DNA of 64,000 bases from contig NC_044288.2 in the NCBI RefSeq assembly GCF_004027225.2, forward strand, positions 5,197,719 to 5,261,718. The letters are read 5' to 3'. Position 1 is the stretch's first letter; every line of letters begins with the position of its first letter. This stretch comes from Strigops habroptila (Eukaryota > Chordata > Aves > Psittaciformes > Psittacidae). The position numbers were made by a program, and so were the translations under genes. Shown piece by piece: positions 11,393 through 23,300 of the stretch. Under the pieces are notes generated by a model, which saw nothing but the letters and a program-made list of their open reading frames with translations, was not told where the DNA came from and made no database searches.

Positions 11393-14300
11393 GTATGTCT
11401 CGCTGAAATGTCTCTTTGTAAAGCAAGGAAGTAGGGATCCAGACTGTCCTGCAGCACAGAGCCAGGGGCTGCCCGGGATGTTGTCTGAGGCCCCATGCAT
11501 GGGAGCTTCACCTGGGTACACGTGTCCCTGGGGAATCCTGTCTGCACTGTGGTACTGCTGCAGCAGGGAGGGGATGGAGGGTCTGTCCCTGTGCCATATA
11601 GCTCGCAGGCCGAGGCTGCAGTCTGGTGAGACAGACGTGAGGTCAGGCTTGTAGAATCCCCAGTAAAACTTGAGCACAGTCATTTCGTCAATAGAGTTGA
11701 CAGATTTTAATTAAATGGCCTCTAGTTAATTGGATTGGACTCCAGTTTCTCCAGTGATGGATGCTCTCCATTGATGAGAAACCCTCCTGCTTTGCCCAAG
11801 AGTGTCTGATGGCTGGTGGGGCTCCTGGGGTCCCTGCAGCTGAACCCTAAGGAGGTGCTGGGTGCTGTGTGAGCTGTGGCTTGCTGTGCAGACACATTTG
11901 TCCGGTGGGAATCCTTCCTTTGGTGTCCCACCATGCTGCACCCATCAATGCATCCATGTCCCTTTGTGCTGCCTGGGACCATGCGTTCTTGCTCTACCAC
12001 CAGTGCCTGTGCCACTGCTCCCATAGGTTTGCCCTTCACCCTGGGCAGCGCTGAGCTGTCCCAGCACCCATGTATGACACTCTTCTGCTTCCAGGCCCAC
12101 CCTCCGCCCCGAGGAACCTGGTCTACAGCCTGCAGCAGTCATCGCTGGTGCTGGAGTGGAGTGCCCCAGCGGATGCAGGCGGCCGGAGCGACCTGACCTA
12201 CAGCCTGTGGTGCGGCCGGTGCCCCGCGGCTCTGCGGGGCCGCTGCGAGCAGTGCGGCAGCAGCGTGGGCTTCGTGCCGCAGCAGACGGGGCTGGTGGAG
12301 CGCACCGTCACCCTCGTGAACCTGCTGCCCCACGTCAACTACACCATCCGCGTGGCTGCCGTCAACGGCGTCTCGGGTCTCAGCCCGCTGGCGGGGCAGC
12401 AGTACGCCGAGGTCAACGTCTCCACCGGCCTCGCAGGTAGGGCTGCTGTGACTGGTGAAGGTGGTTAAACAGGGGATGTTTGGGTTGGATATAAGGAAGG
12501 AGTTCTTCCCTGTGAGGGTGCTGAGGGTGCCCAGAGAAGTGGTAAATGCTCCATCACTGGCAGTGTTCAACGCCAGGTTGGACAGAGCCTTGGGTGACAT
12601 GGTCTAGTGTGAGGCGTCCCTGCCCATGCTAAGGGGTTTGGAACTAGATGATCTCAAGGTCCTTTCTGTGGTTGCACCAAGGCAGTGGTTGCCTGCACTG
12701 TTTTACGCTCACATATCACCTCTGGGGTGTCTGGGTCTGCCCAACATCAAGGTCTGTGGCTTTGTTAATGAGAGGATGCAGGATCTGGAGGTGGTGGGGG
12801 CACCATCCTCATGATCATCATCATTCGCATGTCTGATGCTATGGCAGTACCCCAGTACCTCTTGGTTTGCTCTGGTGGCACTGATGTGGTGCTCAGCAGT
12901 GGCAGGCAGCACAGGCAGGAGGGGGAGATGGAGAGTGACCTGCAACACTCCCAAGGGTGTCTCGGTTTGTGCCATGGGGAGGCAAGGGGCTGGCTGTGCT
13001 GGAGGAGCCTCTGCCTGTTGTCTCCCTTGGTGCTGCACTGGCTCACAGCCGGATGGCAGCGAGCATGGTGACAACCTGGCCTTGAACACTGCCAGGGATG
13101 GGGCAGCAACAGCTTCTCTGGGCACCCTGTGCCAGCGCCTCAGCACCCTCACAGGGAAGAGCTTCTGCCTAAGAGCTCATCTCAGTCTCCCCTCTGGCAG
13201 GTTAAAGCCATTCCCCCTTGTCCTGTCCCCATATGCCCTTGTAAAACTGATTTAATCTTTCTCTTCTGTCATGGTCTGTGGCACAGTTTCGTACTCTTCC
13301 ACCTCACATGCCATGTTTATGCTGCCTTATGTGAGGGGAAGCAAGTAGCCAGCCTTGCCCTGGGTGGCCAGAGGGGCTTGATCCCTCCTCAGTTGTCAGT
13401 TGTGCCTAAGGAGAATCAGCTCTGGCTTGTGTCCTTGTCTGCTCCTCTGTGGTTATGTTATGAATTTGCATGAAAACCCTTTGCCAAGCCACAGTTAATG
13501 GAGACAGATGATCCTCACATACCTCTTGGCAGGAATTGGCCAACAATTTCATCTGAAGAGATTAAACTTTGATCTTGTTATAAATAATTTTCCCACCACT
13601 TGATCAAATGTTTTTGCACATGTTGTTGCTTTCTCTTCCCTCATATAATGGTTTCTGTGAATCCGTGGGGTGGATGCTGTGCTGCAGACTGCTCTTCGGT
13701 GGAGGTGTCGCTCCTTATTAGGATCTTTGCTGTTCAAGGATGGATTTAGCTCTGGGAAGATCTTCTGTCTCCTGAGCTCAGGTTATTCCTGAGCCAACGT
13801 ACAAGCTCAGGAAGGGTGAGCTTGACAAGGTCTAATAATGAGCCATTCATCCAGAGGCTTCCTCCTGGTGTCAGGCAGAGGGAAGTGGGATTGAAGCTGT
13901 CTCCTCACCTGGAGCTTTAGGTCTGAGCTGGAGACAAGAGGCTGGGTAAGGGCATTAAGTGCCCTGTCCTCTGTAGGGAGTGAAGCAACCAGTCCATCAT
14001 ACCAACGCATGCCTTAGCTGTTCGTTCAATACAGCTTTTCTTCTGGGTAAGTGGGAATCTCAGCCCCTTACTCCACACTGCATACTCCTGAAGGAGCTGA
14101 AATGCTCATGAAGAATATGGCATAATTAATCTTGTGAAGTGTTCAGAATCAATGTCTCTTGTGGAGCTGCCGAGTCTCCGGATGCAGATGGTGGCTCACA
14201 ATTAGCCGAGCAGCTGAGGCTCAGGAAGTGTCTTAGAACACTTAAATCTTGTGTTGCTGAAGGTGTCCCCTCCTGAGGCAGCACCAGGCTGGTGCTGCTC

Positions 14301-17300
14301 CATCTGCAGCTGCCCCGATGCCCAGTTCCTCTCCTTTGGCACTGTGGGCATGAAGTGATAGTGATGATGAACCTGGCCCTATGGGCAAAGAGGGGGAGAT
14401 GGTCGGAGAAAGGGGAGACTTCAGAGATGCCTCAAGCAGCAGTGACTTCCTTGGTGGCTGCGATGCGATGCAATGCTCTCAGAAGTCATTTGCAGCGGCA
14501 GGGAAGCTGCAGCTTCAGAGGAAAAATTAAACAAAGAAACAAGACCCTATTTAGCTGTCAGAGCTCTGCTCCTCTAAATATAGCTCCGAATGCAGCTTTC
14601 ACACTGCCCTTCCCCTTCAGCAGTCACAAGAGGGAATTAGCAGTTGTTCGTTGTATGTGCAGGGGAAAAGAGAAGATGCTATTTAGTCTGCAGGGGGCAA
14701 AATTAATACTGTGTTTTTTCTAATCGGGCCCCAGCATGGGACTAAATAAAAGTGTTTGAGGAGAGAAGGGAGCTGTTTACCTGCAGGAGTAGAGCTGCAT
14801 TAGCTATGTAAATGTACGCTCTGGGACGATGTCATTTATATTCCCGGCAGGAATCGGCTCCGATCTTAAAGGGCTTTTAAATCTGTTGCAGATTAATAAT
14901 GCAGCCAGTGCTGAAATGCATTCTCCTCTCCGAGACTGTGGAGAAGTGGTTTGTGCTGAATTAGGTCTTGTGAAGCAGAGTCCTCTGCATGCGCTTGTTG
15001 CTGGTGCAGCCCAGCCCCAGCAAGGAGGGACAGTGGGTCTGCAGGATGAGAGTCTGTGCTTGTGGGGTCTTTGCCATCCATGCAGCAAGAACCAGCCCTG
15101 GAAGAGCTGCACAGGAGGTGATGTGGCTTCTTTTTTGGTTTGGAAAGAAGGAGCCCAGGGCAGGAGTTCCTTGGGGCAATGGCCAGTGTGTTTGCTGTGT
15201 TGGGTGTTACTGGTGACAGAGGGGGGATGTTGGTTGTCCCCAGTGCCGCGCTGCAGCCTGGCAGAGATGCTCAGGGTGATGGCAAGCTCTGTCCATCTGA
15301 TGGCTGCTCACCCCATATGGGGGCCAGCAGACAGCAGCAATGGATGGGTTGTGATCTGCTTGTGTTTGCTGTGTGTCTGCTCTGCTGCCCTGGCACTGGA
15401 AAGGTGTGGAGAGAGCGTTCCTGGGGACGGGTGGGCACCAAAGAGGCTCTTCCTGCTGCATGGCTGCAGGAACTCTTGGTTCCACTCCATCTCCAAGTGC
15501 TTGCTGTTGTCCCTCTTGAAGGACTCTCTTTGGGTTTTGGATGCAGCGGGTTGTTCGGTGGAGGGGCACAGTGCCCACTCTTGGTTTTATTCCTTTTCTG
15601 CTGGTAGACTGGTTAATTAAGAGGACTAAACCCACATCCAACTGAAGGGAGTGTATGAAATGAGGCAGAGTGCTGAATAATTTAATGTTTGCTTTTTCAG
15701 AATAGAGGCAATGTTGGGGGAGCTTAAAATATTGATGGGGAACACACTTTTCTTCACAGTGTGAAATGCTTTATAGTCTGTGTGATTTTCTTTAATGCCT
15801 TTTAGACATGTTTGAGGCTAGCGCCTGCTTTTTTGGCATGTACCATGGGTTCTGCTCTACAGCCCATCACCGAGTGTGATTATTCCTGACGACTTTGTTA
15901 ACAGTCAGGACCACTTGTTGAGGTGTTTTCAGTCTGTTTGCTAGATTCAGAGATACAGGAGGGCATCTGTGTGATGATTTATTGATGGGAATCATATAAA
16001 ACAGCGAGGAGCGCTTAACTTGGTTTACAGGAGCAAAACCCAAGTGGAGTGTCGGGCTGATCTCAGCTGCCCATATCACTTGTTGTTCCATACAACATGC
16101 AGAGGCCAAGGGCTCGTGGTGGGGATTACCCTGCTGTCCCAGTGACAAGGGCTGCGAGCATGCTGTGTGTGTTCCTGTTTGTGCACGTAGGTCAGTGTGT
16201 ATCTGCAAGATTGGGGAAGGGAACCACTTGCATAGAGCTGCTCTTTGGGTCCTCTCGCTCTTTCAGCAGAAGCCAAAGGGACTTGGAATCAACAAGCAAA
16301 TCATCATGAATAAAACATCAGGAGGACTTTTTTCTTCAGCAAAGACTAATGAGCTAAGTAATAACCACGCCATTTCACAGATAGTTAGGTTTACTTTCCA
16401 GGGACTTGCTCCTCTCCGCAGGAGTCTTTGTGGGATAGTCAGGGTCCAGCAAACACCCTGATTTGATGGAGAAGCAGGACAAGCAAGAAACAATGCAGCT
16501 GATTGATTGTGCCTGCTGCAGGGCTGCAGGGTCACTGCAGCTTCCTTCACCTGGGTGTGTTCTGGCCCATGATGCTTACCAGGGTGATTCAGGGAGGACC
16601 GTGGCTTCCAGCTGTGTGCAGGCTGGTGGCTGTGAAGGGCAGGTTGGGCAGCCCAGAGCCACGCTTTTGAGAGGCTTTTGTGCCATTTCCCATTCGCTCC
16701 TCAGCCTGAGAGGAGACTTTCTGTCACCCAACCAGGACAGCTTAGGCACTGCCCCAGGAGAGCTGTGAAGACCTCACTTGGTGTGGGGGGAGGTCAGTTT
16801 TTCTAATGAATCCTAATTTCCTCACTAATCAATCCAGAGCAGGACGAAAGTCTCCAGTAGAACCTTTATTATAGTACCGGGTGCTTTATTTTCCCTACTA
16901 AAATATTTAGTGTCTTTCCTGAATAGCACCTTTGCAGCAAAGACAGCAATGTCCTAGCACGACTCACATGGTGACCCACGACACCATGTGTCGTAGCACG
17001 TAGCAGCCCCTTCCTCCCTGCTCTTGCTGGTGGATGCCCTGGCCATGGGCAGATCACCACATCCGAGCTGCTGCTGCGTTGCTGTGGCAGGAGAGGGATG
17101 CTGTGTCCTTGGCTGGCTCCTGAGATGCTGCAGACAGTCTGACAGGTCCAGCTGGCTTTCTGCTGGTGCAGGAGGCGAGAGGCTTTGGGAAGAGCTGCCG
17201 GGATGCTGCCAGCAGGCAGTGCTGCTGCTGTATGGGCACTGAGCACAGCTCAATGGCTTGGAGGCAGGAGAAGATGGTCAGAGGAGGAGACAGCACGGAG

Positions 17301-20300
17301 GAAGCTCTGGGAATGCAGAGATGAGCACAGCAAAGGCATCAGCATCCGGCACAGAGCCTGCGGATGGCCGGGGACAGCGAGCTGCCTGCTGCATGCCGGA
17401 GAAGTCAGCCTGTTTGGAGCCAAACCTGGTTAACATGGGAAGAGTTGGCAAGTGCATCCTGCATAGTGAGATGAACTAAACGGGAGCACATATGCCAGGG
17501 AGGGAGATGCAGAATGGAGCATGTGCTGATCAGACATAAACAGCTAGCTCCTGAGGCATGGGCTGTGTGCTTAGCAGTGGGCAGGGCAGGCAGCTCTCCT
17601 GTTTTCCGGCTGTCTGGAATGGTGAGGGGCAGAGCCTGCACCTAGGTGGCTGGAAGAAGCCTTGGCGTGTCCTCCAAGCCCTCCTGCTCAAAGATTTTGT
17701 GTTTCCCAGAAATCCTTAGGAGCAGGTTCAGAGCGCTGGATGTTAGCTGGTGCTCAGACCTCTATGCAGCACCATGGGTAGAGGATTTTTAAAGATTTTT
17801 AAGGATTTTTTGCCTGGTTTTGGCTCAAGCATTACTAGCTGCCCACAGTTTACAAAGCTGTCGTATTTTACCACCATCTTCTCCCGTTGTATGATCACCA
17901 GCTTAGAATTTGCCCTATTTCAATCCTGATTCAGAGCGTGGGAATTGGCACCTGCAGCAGCACTCTTCAGCTGTTTAAATTGTTGAAGTTTTCACTGTGG
18001 CATCACCAGGCAGAAGCAGAAATGAAGTTACCACAACTCAACACGTTTGGGCTGACGTGGGACTCGCAGCCCAGGTGAATGCCCCATCCCTGGCAGTGTT
18101 CAAGGCCAGGCTGGGCAGGACTTGGAGCAACCTGGTCTAGTGGAAGGTGTCCCTGCACTTGGATGCAGGGGGATTTGGGTGCTGCTGGCGCAGGAGGGAA
18201 GCTCTGCCCTCAGCAGCACTGTGCTCACCCCCTGCTTTCTTCTCTGCTTTTTCAGCATCAAATCCTATCACTGACATCCGCACAGATAAAGTTGAGCAGA
18301 AGAGCATCTCCTTGTCGTGGCAGGAGCCGGGCTTCCCAACCACAAACGGCACCGAGTACGAGGTCAAGTACTACGAGAAGGTAGGCTCTTGGGAATGGTT
18401 TTGGGGAATGGCTTCAGGTCGTGGTCATGCCCCAGCCAGCTCTGGATACTTGCCTTGCCCAGTCTGGCACTACGTGATGCTGGGGATGTGCGCTGCATGA
18501 AGATTGGGTGGTGGGAAAGGGAGGGAATGCGTGTCTGTAGGCAGTGCTGTTGTGATTTTACTGGCACCTGAAAGTAAGAGGAGCACTTCAAACAGGGGCC
18601 AGCAAGGTCCTTTCTGCTCCCACAGTGTGATGCGAGCTGCTTCTGGAAGTTTGGGGAGATTTGGGTTATTTGTAGAGTTTTATGTTCATTAGTGGGGTTT
18701 TTTCCCCCTCATCTATGCAGCAAAATTTCATCCAGTCCCAATGCTGACATCTCCCTGTGAGAAAGAGGAAAGCCAATAATTTTCATTCTTTTCTTTAGTA
18801 TTACTATTTTTTGAATGCTTTGGAGGGCTTTTTTTCAAGACCATCAGGAACCTGAGAGTTGGGTGCTTGCCATCAGCCAGCAGACAGGAGCTGCTAAACT
18901 AAACTGGGTTTCTAAATCTCCGACAAGATGACACCTGTATTCATAGCCTGTTCTTTGGGAAACTTGGATGTTGTGGTGTTCACTGGTTCAGGAGGCCACC
19001 CAACCCCTGAACTGTGAGGGGTCCCAAGCAAAGGTTTTTCCGACAATCTCTTAATTTTAAGCCCAGCTTTTATTTGACAGGTGGGTTGAGACTTTGAGAG
19101 GAAAAACCAGTGGGCAGAGAGCAGGGACAATGCTCTAAATCAAAATAAATGCAGTTTATGACACAGTTCCACAAATTACCTTATCTGCGTGTGCTCAGGC
19201 TCGTTATGGAACTGATTACATGTCAAGCAAACTGTGCAGGTGACATGTTGGCGTGCTGTATTTAGAAACAAGCTACCATGAAGCTGATTCATATTAATGT
19301 GATTTTCAGCCTCTGATAGATTTGAAAGGAGAAATCTGTGTGTGAGGGCGAATGCTGAAGCCCGAGGTGGTAATTCCTGTGCAAATGGGCTGCAGCAACA
19401 AGATACTCATGGTATGTGAAATGAGGAAACATCCTGCTTGGGTATGGAATTCAAACTGGTTTAGCAATTATACACTGAAATGAGGCTCTTGATGCTGATA
19501 TGAAAATCAACTTAGTTCCTAATCTTTGCTTTTAAAGCTGTACTTTAACTGTGGAGATTCAAGGGGGAAAGCGTATCAAATGGCAAATACACTTCACAGC
19601 GATGTCCCCGGGTCACGGCGCTGGGATGCTCCTTGGGACCGGTCCCTTGTGTAACAAGGGTGCAGCACACACATATGGGATCTGAGGGAGGCCGATGCTG
19701 AGCCAGGAGGGCACAGCCCAGCCCCACTCCCAGTGGGAAGTAGCATCAGATAACCCAGTCCAGGTCTCATCTTCTCACTGGGGAACTTGTTCAATTGTAC
19801 CTGACATGGCTGAGAAAACGATTTCTGATGGTGGCTGCATAGAACCGCGGGAAGCTTTGTGGGAGCCGCTGGGGCTTGGTTTGCTTTGCAAACCCACCTG
19901 CAAGCTTTAATTACTCAGCATGTGCTAATACAGGTGTATTTACTCCAGGGCTCGAGTGGCTCTAGTAAGGGAGCAGGAAAGGACTGGAAAGTACCAGCAT
20001 CCTGTCCTCTGCCTGTTTCCATAGCACATCACCAGGCTCCATCTGCCATTTCGTGTGACCTTTCCGTGTAATTTCTATTAATGAGACATCTAGTAAATGT
20101 ATTCTTTCTGTTGAAGGCTTTCTATTTAGATAGACTGTCCTGATGGGACCCAGAGGCAAGGGGAAGATCCAGCAGTGCTGTGCCTGCTCCAGGGCATGGA
20201 TGTCAGTCCAGCTCCATCTCAGGTATCTCATTATTTCACAGGATCAGAGAGATCAAAGTTACTCAACTGTGAAAACCACATCAACAGCCGTGACGGTCAA

Positions 20301-23300
20301 TAACCTGAAGCCTGGCACCCTCTATATTTTCCAAATCCGGACATCTTCCTCTCCAGACTACGGGAACTACAACCCTAGTATCGAAGTGGAGACACTGGCA
20401 GAGTGTAAGTGTTGGCAAGGCTTGTTGTCTCCTACAGCTGAGATATGAGGCTATTTGAGCTGAGCCGTGGGGATGCTGCTGCTCCTGCCCCACGTACTCT
20501 TGGTTTCCTGGAGCAGCATCTATTCCTCCGGTTCATCTGCTCCGGGTCTAAGGGGAGGTACTTCCCAGGGTTTGCTTTTAATTGCATTTTCCTGTTTGAT
20601 TTTGAACCCTGCTGCTGGTCTGTCTGTCCTGGAGGAGTTTGTCCTTAGTGCATCAGTGAGGGCAGCCAGTCTCTGGCTCCTCTCTGGTGTAAAGGCTGGG
20701 GACAGAGTCTCTGCTCCTTGTCTGAGATTGCCCAAGGAAGTGCTCAGCAGAGCCAGTGACCTCGGTATGATGTTGGTGCTGAAACAGATCTCACCAGGTC
20801 CCTTTTGTGGTGCCACCAAACAGGCACTGGAAGGGAGCGAGTGTTGGTCCCTGATGGTGTAAATGCTGAGGGCCTGTGAAGCTGTGCAGCCCACAGCAGG
20901 CGCAGCACAGAAGGCAAGACCAGCCTGGAGATGCAGCTGGCCTTGGATGCATGCCCCAGATAGGAGATGACTGCTTACCCCCGCTGCCATCCTGGCTCAT
21001 GAGGCGCTTGGCTTGTTAGCTGCTTGGCTGAATAAGGTCAGCCAGCATCAGTGTTAGTTGCTGGGGCTTTTCCTTTTCACAGTTTCCATTCATAACTCTA
21101 GTCCAGAAGCATCTTATTTCACTGACTTAAAAGAGGGATTGGAGAGATGGTCGGGCTTCAGCTTAATAACCCACCCTGGCTAGAAATGAAAGCCCTGAGA
21201 TGGCTGGCTCAGTACGACTCTCACAGATTGTGTTTAACAGGGCTTTAAATTGCATCCATTTGCCACACAGAAGACATTTCCAGAATGAATTGAAACCAAT
21301 AAAATTTTTATATAGAATGTAGCTTTCTAATACCCCTGTTTGCAAAAGCAGGAGGGGAAGGGATTAATGTGATGAAGGAAAACTATTTGTAAGCTATAAA
21401 TTTTAATATGTCCCTCCGATAAACAGGAACCTTTCCTCAGCGCTGATTAACACAACCAGGAGCCTGGTGTGGCAGCGCTGGGGTTGCTCCATCTGTGCTT
21501 GCAGCACTGCCCTGCATATTGGTCTGGCTGCACCAGCTCAAGCTCTTAAAACTGAACCAGAATGGGAACTGTTGTGAGGATGGTGAAAAGTAGCCTGGTG
21601 CTAAGGGTGAATTGCCCCACTGCCTTGCTGGAGGATGCAGTTGGCACTGGGAGGAGCAGCCGGGGCTGCCCCATTGGCCTCCTGGGGTGCATCACTGACC
21701 ACCTCTGCTTCCCTCCCGCAGTGACAGTGGCCTCCAGCGAGCAGAACCCCGTCCTCATCATCGCGGTGGTGACCATCGCGGGGCTGACGGTGCTGGTGTC
21801 CATGGTGATCGGCACCATGGTCTGGAGGAGGTGAGCGGGGCTGGGGCATGGATCGAGGAGGTTTGGGGCAGGGGAGGACCAAAGCCAAGTCCCTTGGGAG
21901 CATGGGGCAGTGCTGGCTCTAAGCGTGGGAGCTGGGTTGAGCTTGCTGGCTCCTCGTGCCATGGGGCTGGACTCTGTTCCTGGGCGCTGTGACTTGAGGC
22001 TTGTAGCCAGCGAGAGGCTGCTGCCCATATAACAGTGTGCATCTTCATTCTCATTGCAGACAGTGTGGATACAGCAAAGCCAGCCAGGATGGGGACGAGG
22101 AGCTGTACTTCCATTGTAAGTGACACCTGACCACCATGGCTGGTATGACTGTGTGGGGATCCCTATTTATTGCTATTAATAACCCAGCTTCCAACAAAGC
22201 AGCCCTGAGTCCTTCCTTTTGAAGCGTTGTCATCCTGCATAATCCCAGAGCAGGGGCTCAGCACAGTGAGGCTCCCTGGGGACAGCAGGCTTGACAGCTT
22301 CATAAGCCAGTGTCCGTCCTTCCCACACACGGGTCACTGCCATGCCAAAGGAAATGGGGACGCTTCAGCTTTCCATGGGCTGTGTGAATTATTCTGTCAG
22401 CTTCCCACAAACGGCTGCATGAGAACACAGCTCTTGTTTTCTGGGGCTACTCTTGGTTATTGAGCATCAGTAATTAGACAGACAGCAGTTGTCAAAGGAA
22501 ATTCAGATATCAAGATTGATGAGTTTATTTGATTCCCGGCATATGCCTGTGAAGCGTACACATGCTCTTGTGCTCCCCAAAGCATTTCAGATGCAGCAGA
22601 GCCTGCGTGCTGCTTGGATTCAGCTTGGCTGTTTCATAGCATCACAGACTGGTTTGGGTTGGAAGGGGCCTTAAAGCTCCTCCAGTTCCAACCCCTGCCA
22701 CGGGCAGGGACACCTTCCACTAGAGCAGGTTGCTCCAAGCCCCTGTGTCCAACCTGGCCTTGAACACTGCCAGGGATGGGGCAGCCACAGCTTCTCTGGG
22801 CACCCTGTGCCAGCACCTCAGCACCCTCACAGGGAAGAGCTTCTGCCTCAGAGCTCATCTCAATCTCCCCTCTGGCAGGTTAAAGCCATTCCCCCTTGTC
22901 CTGTCCCTTTGCAAGTGCTCCTGTAAAGCAGGTCAGCCTCATTCCACACGGTTGTCCTGGATGTGCTCCCAGGCAGGGTCGCTGGCCCTGCAGCAGATGG
23001 TAGGCGCCTGTGGGAGGTATTTTGCTGCCCATGCTGCTAATGGAGAGGACCTGGCACGTCGTTGTTCATGATTATAATTATTTCTCCTAGAGGTCTTGGG
23101 AATGATTTGGGTACTTGAGGATTAGCATGAGTGACTCAGTCAAGGAGGGAGCTGCACTAGAGTGAAGGAGCTGCTCTCCTTTAACTCAAGGCTTGCGGCA
23201 GTGGAGCAGAGCGATGAGGTTCATTTAATCCCACAAGAAATTTCCTAGCAACCTGAAATCTGAGTGTTTTATTTTGCTTATAAAAATGTGGCAAGTTAGT

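Larger units (their letters stand above)
12437..18255 (+). other. EPHA10: EPHA10 intron between FN3-1 and FN3-2 exons (5.8 kb)
   Basis: Largest EPHA10 intron fully inside the window. It holds three CR1 fragments (12477-12665, 13072-13248, 18079-18172), the last ending 83 bp before the next exon. A 263-codon open frame at 14829-15620 has no recognisable domain and was judged chance. No gene was seen. Confidence 0.8.

Noticed and set aside
14829..15620. 263-codon open frame inside an EPHA10 intron
   Set aside because: Rich in Cys, Trp and Leu with no family motif, no splice or promoter context, and overlapped by other chance frames in GC-rich DNA.
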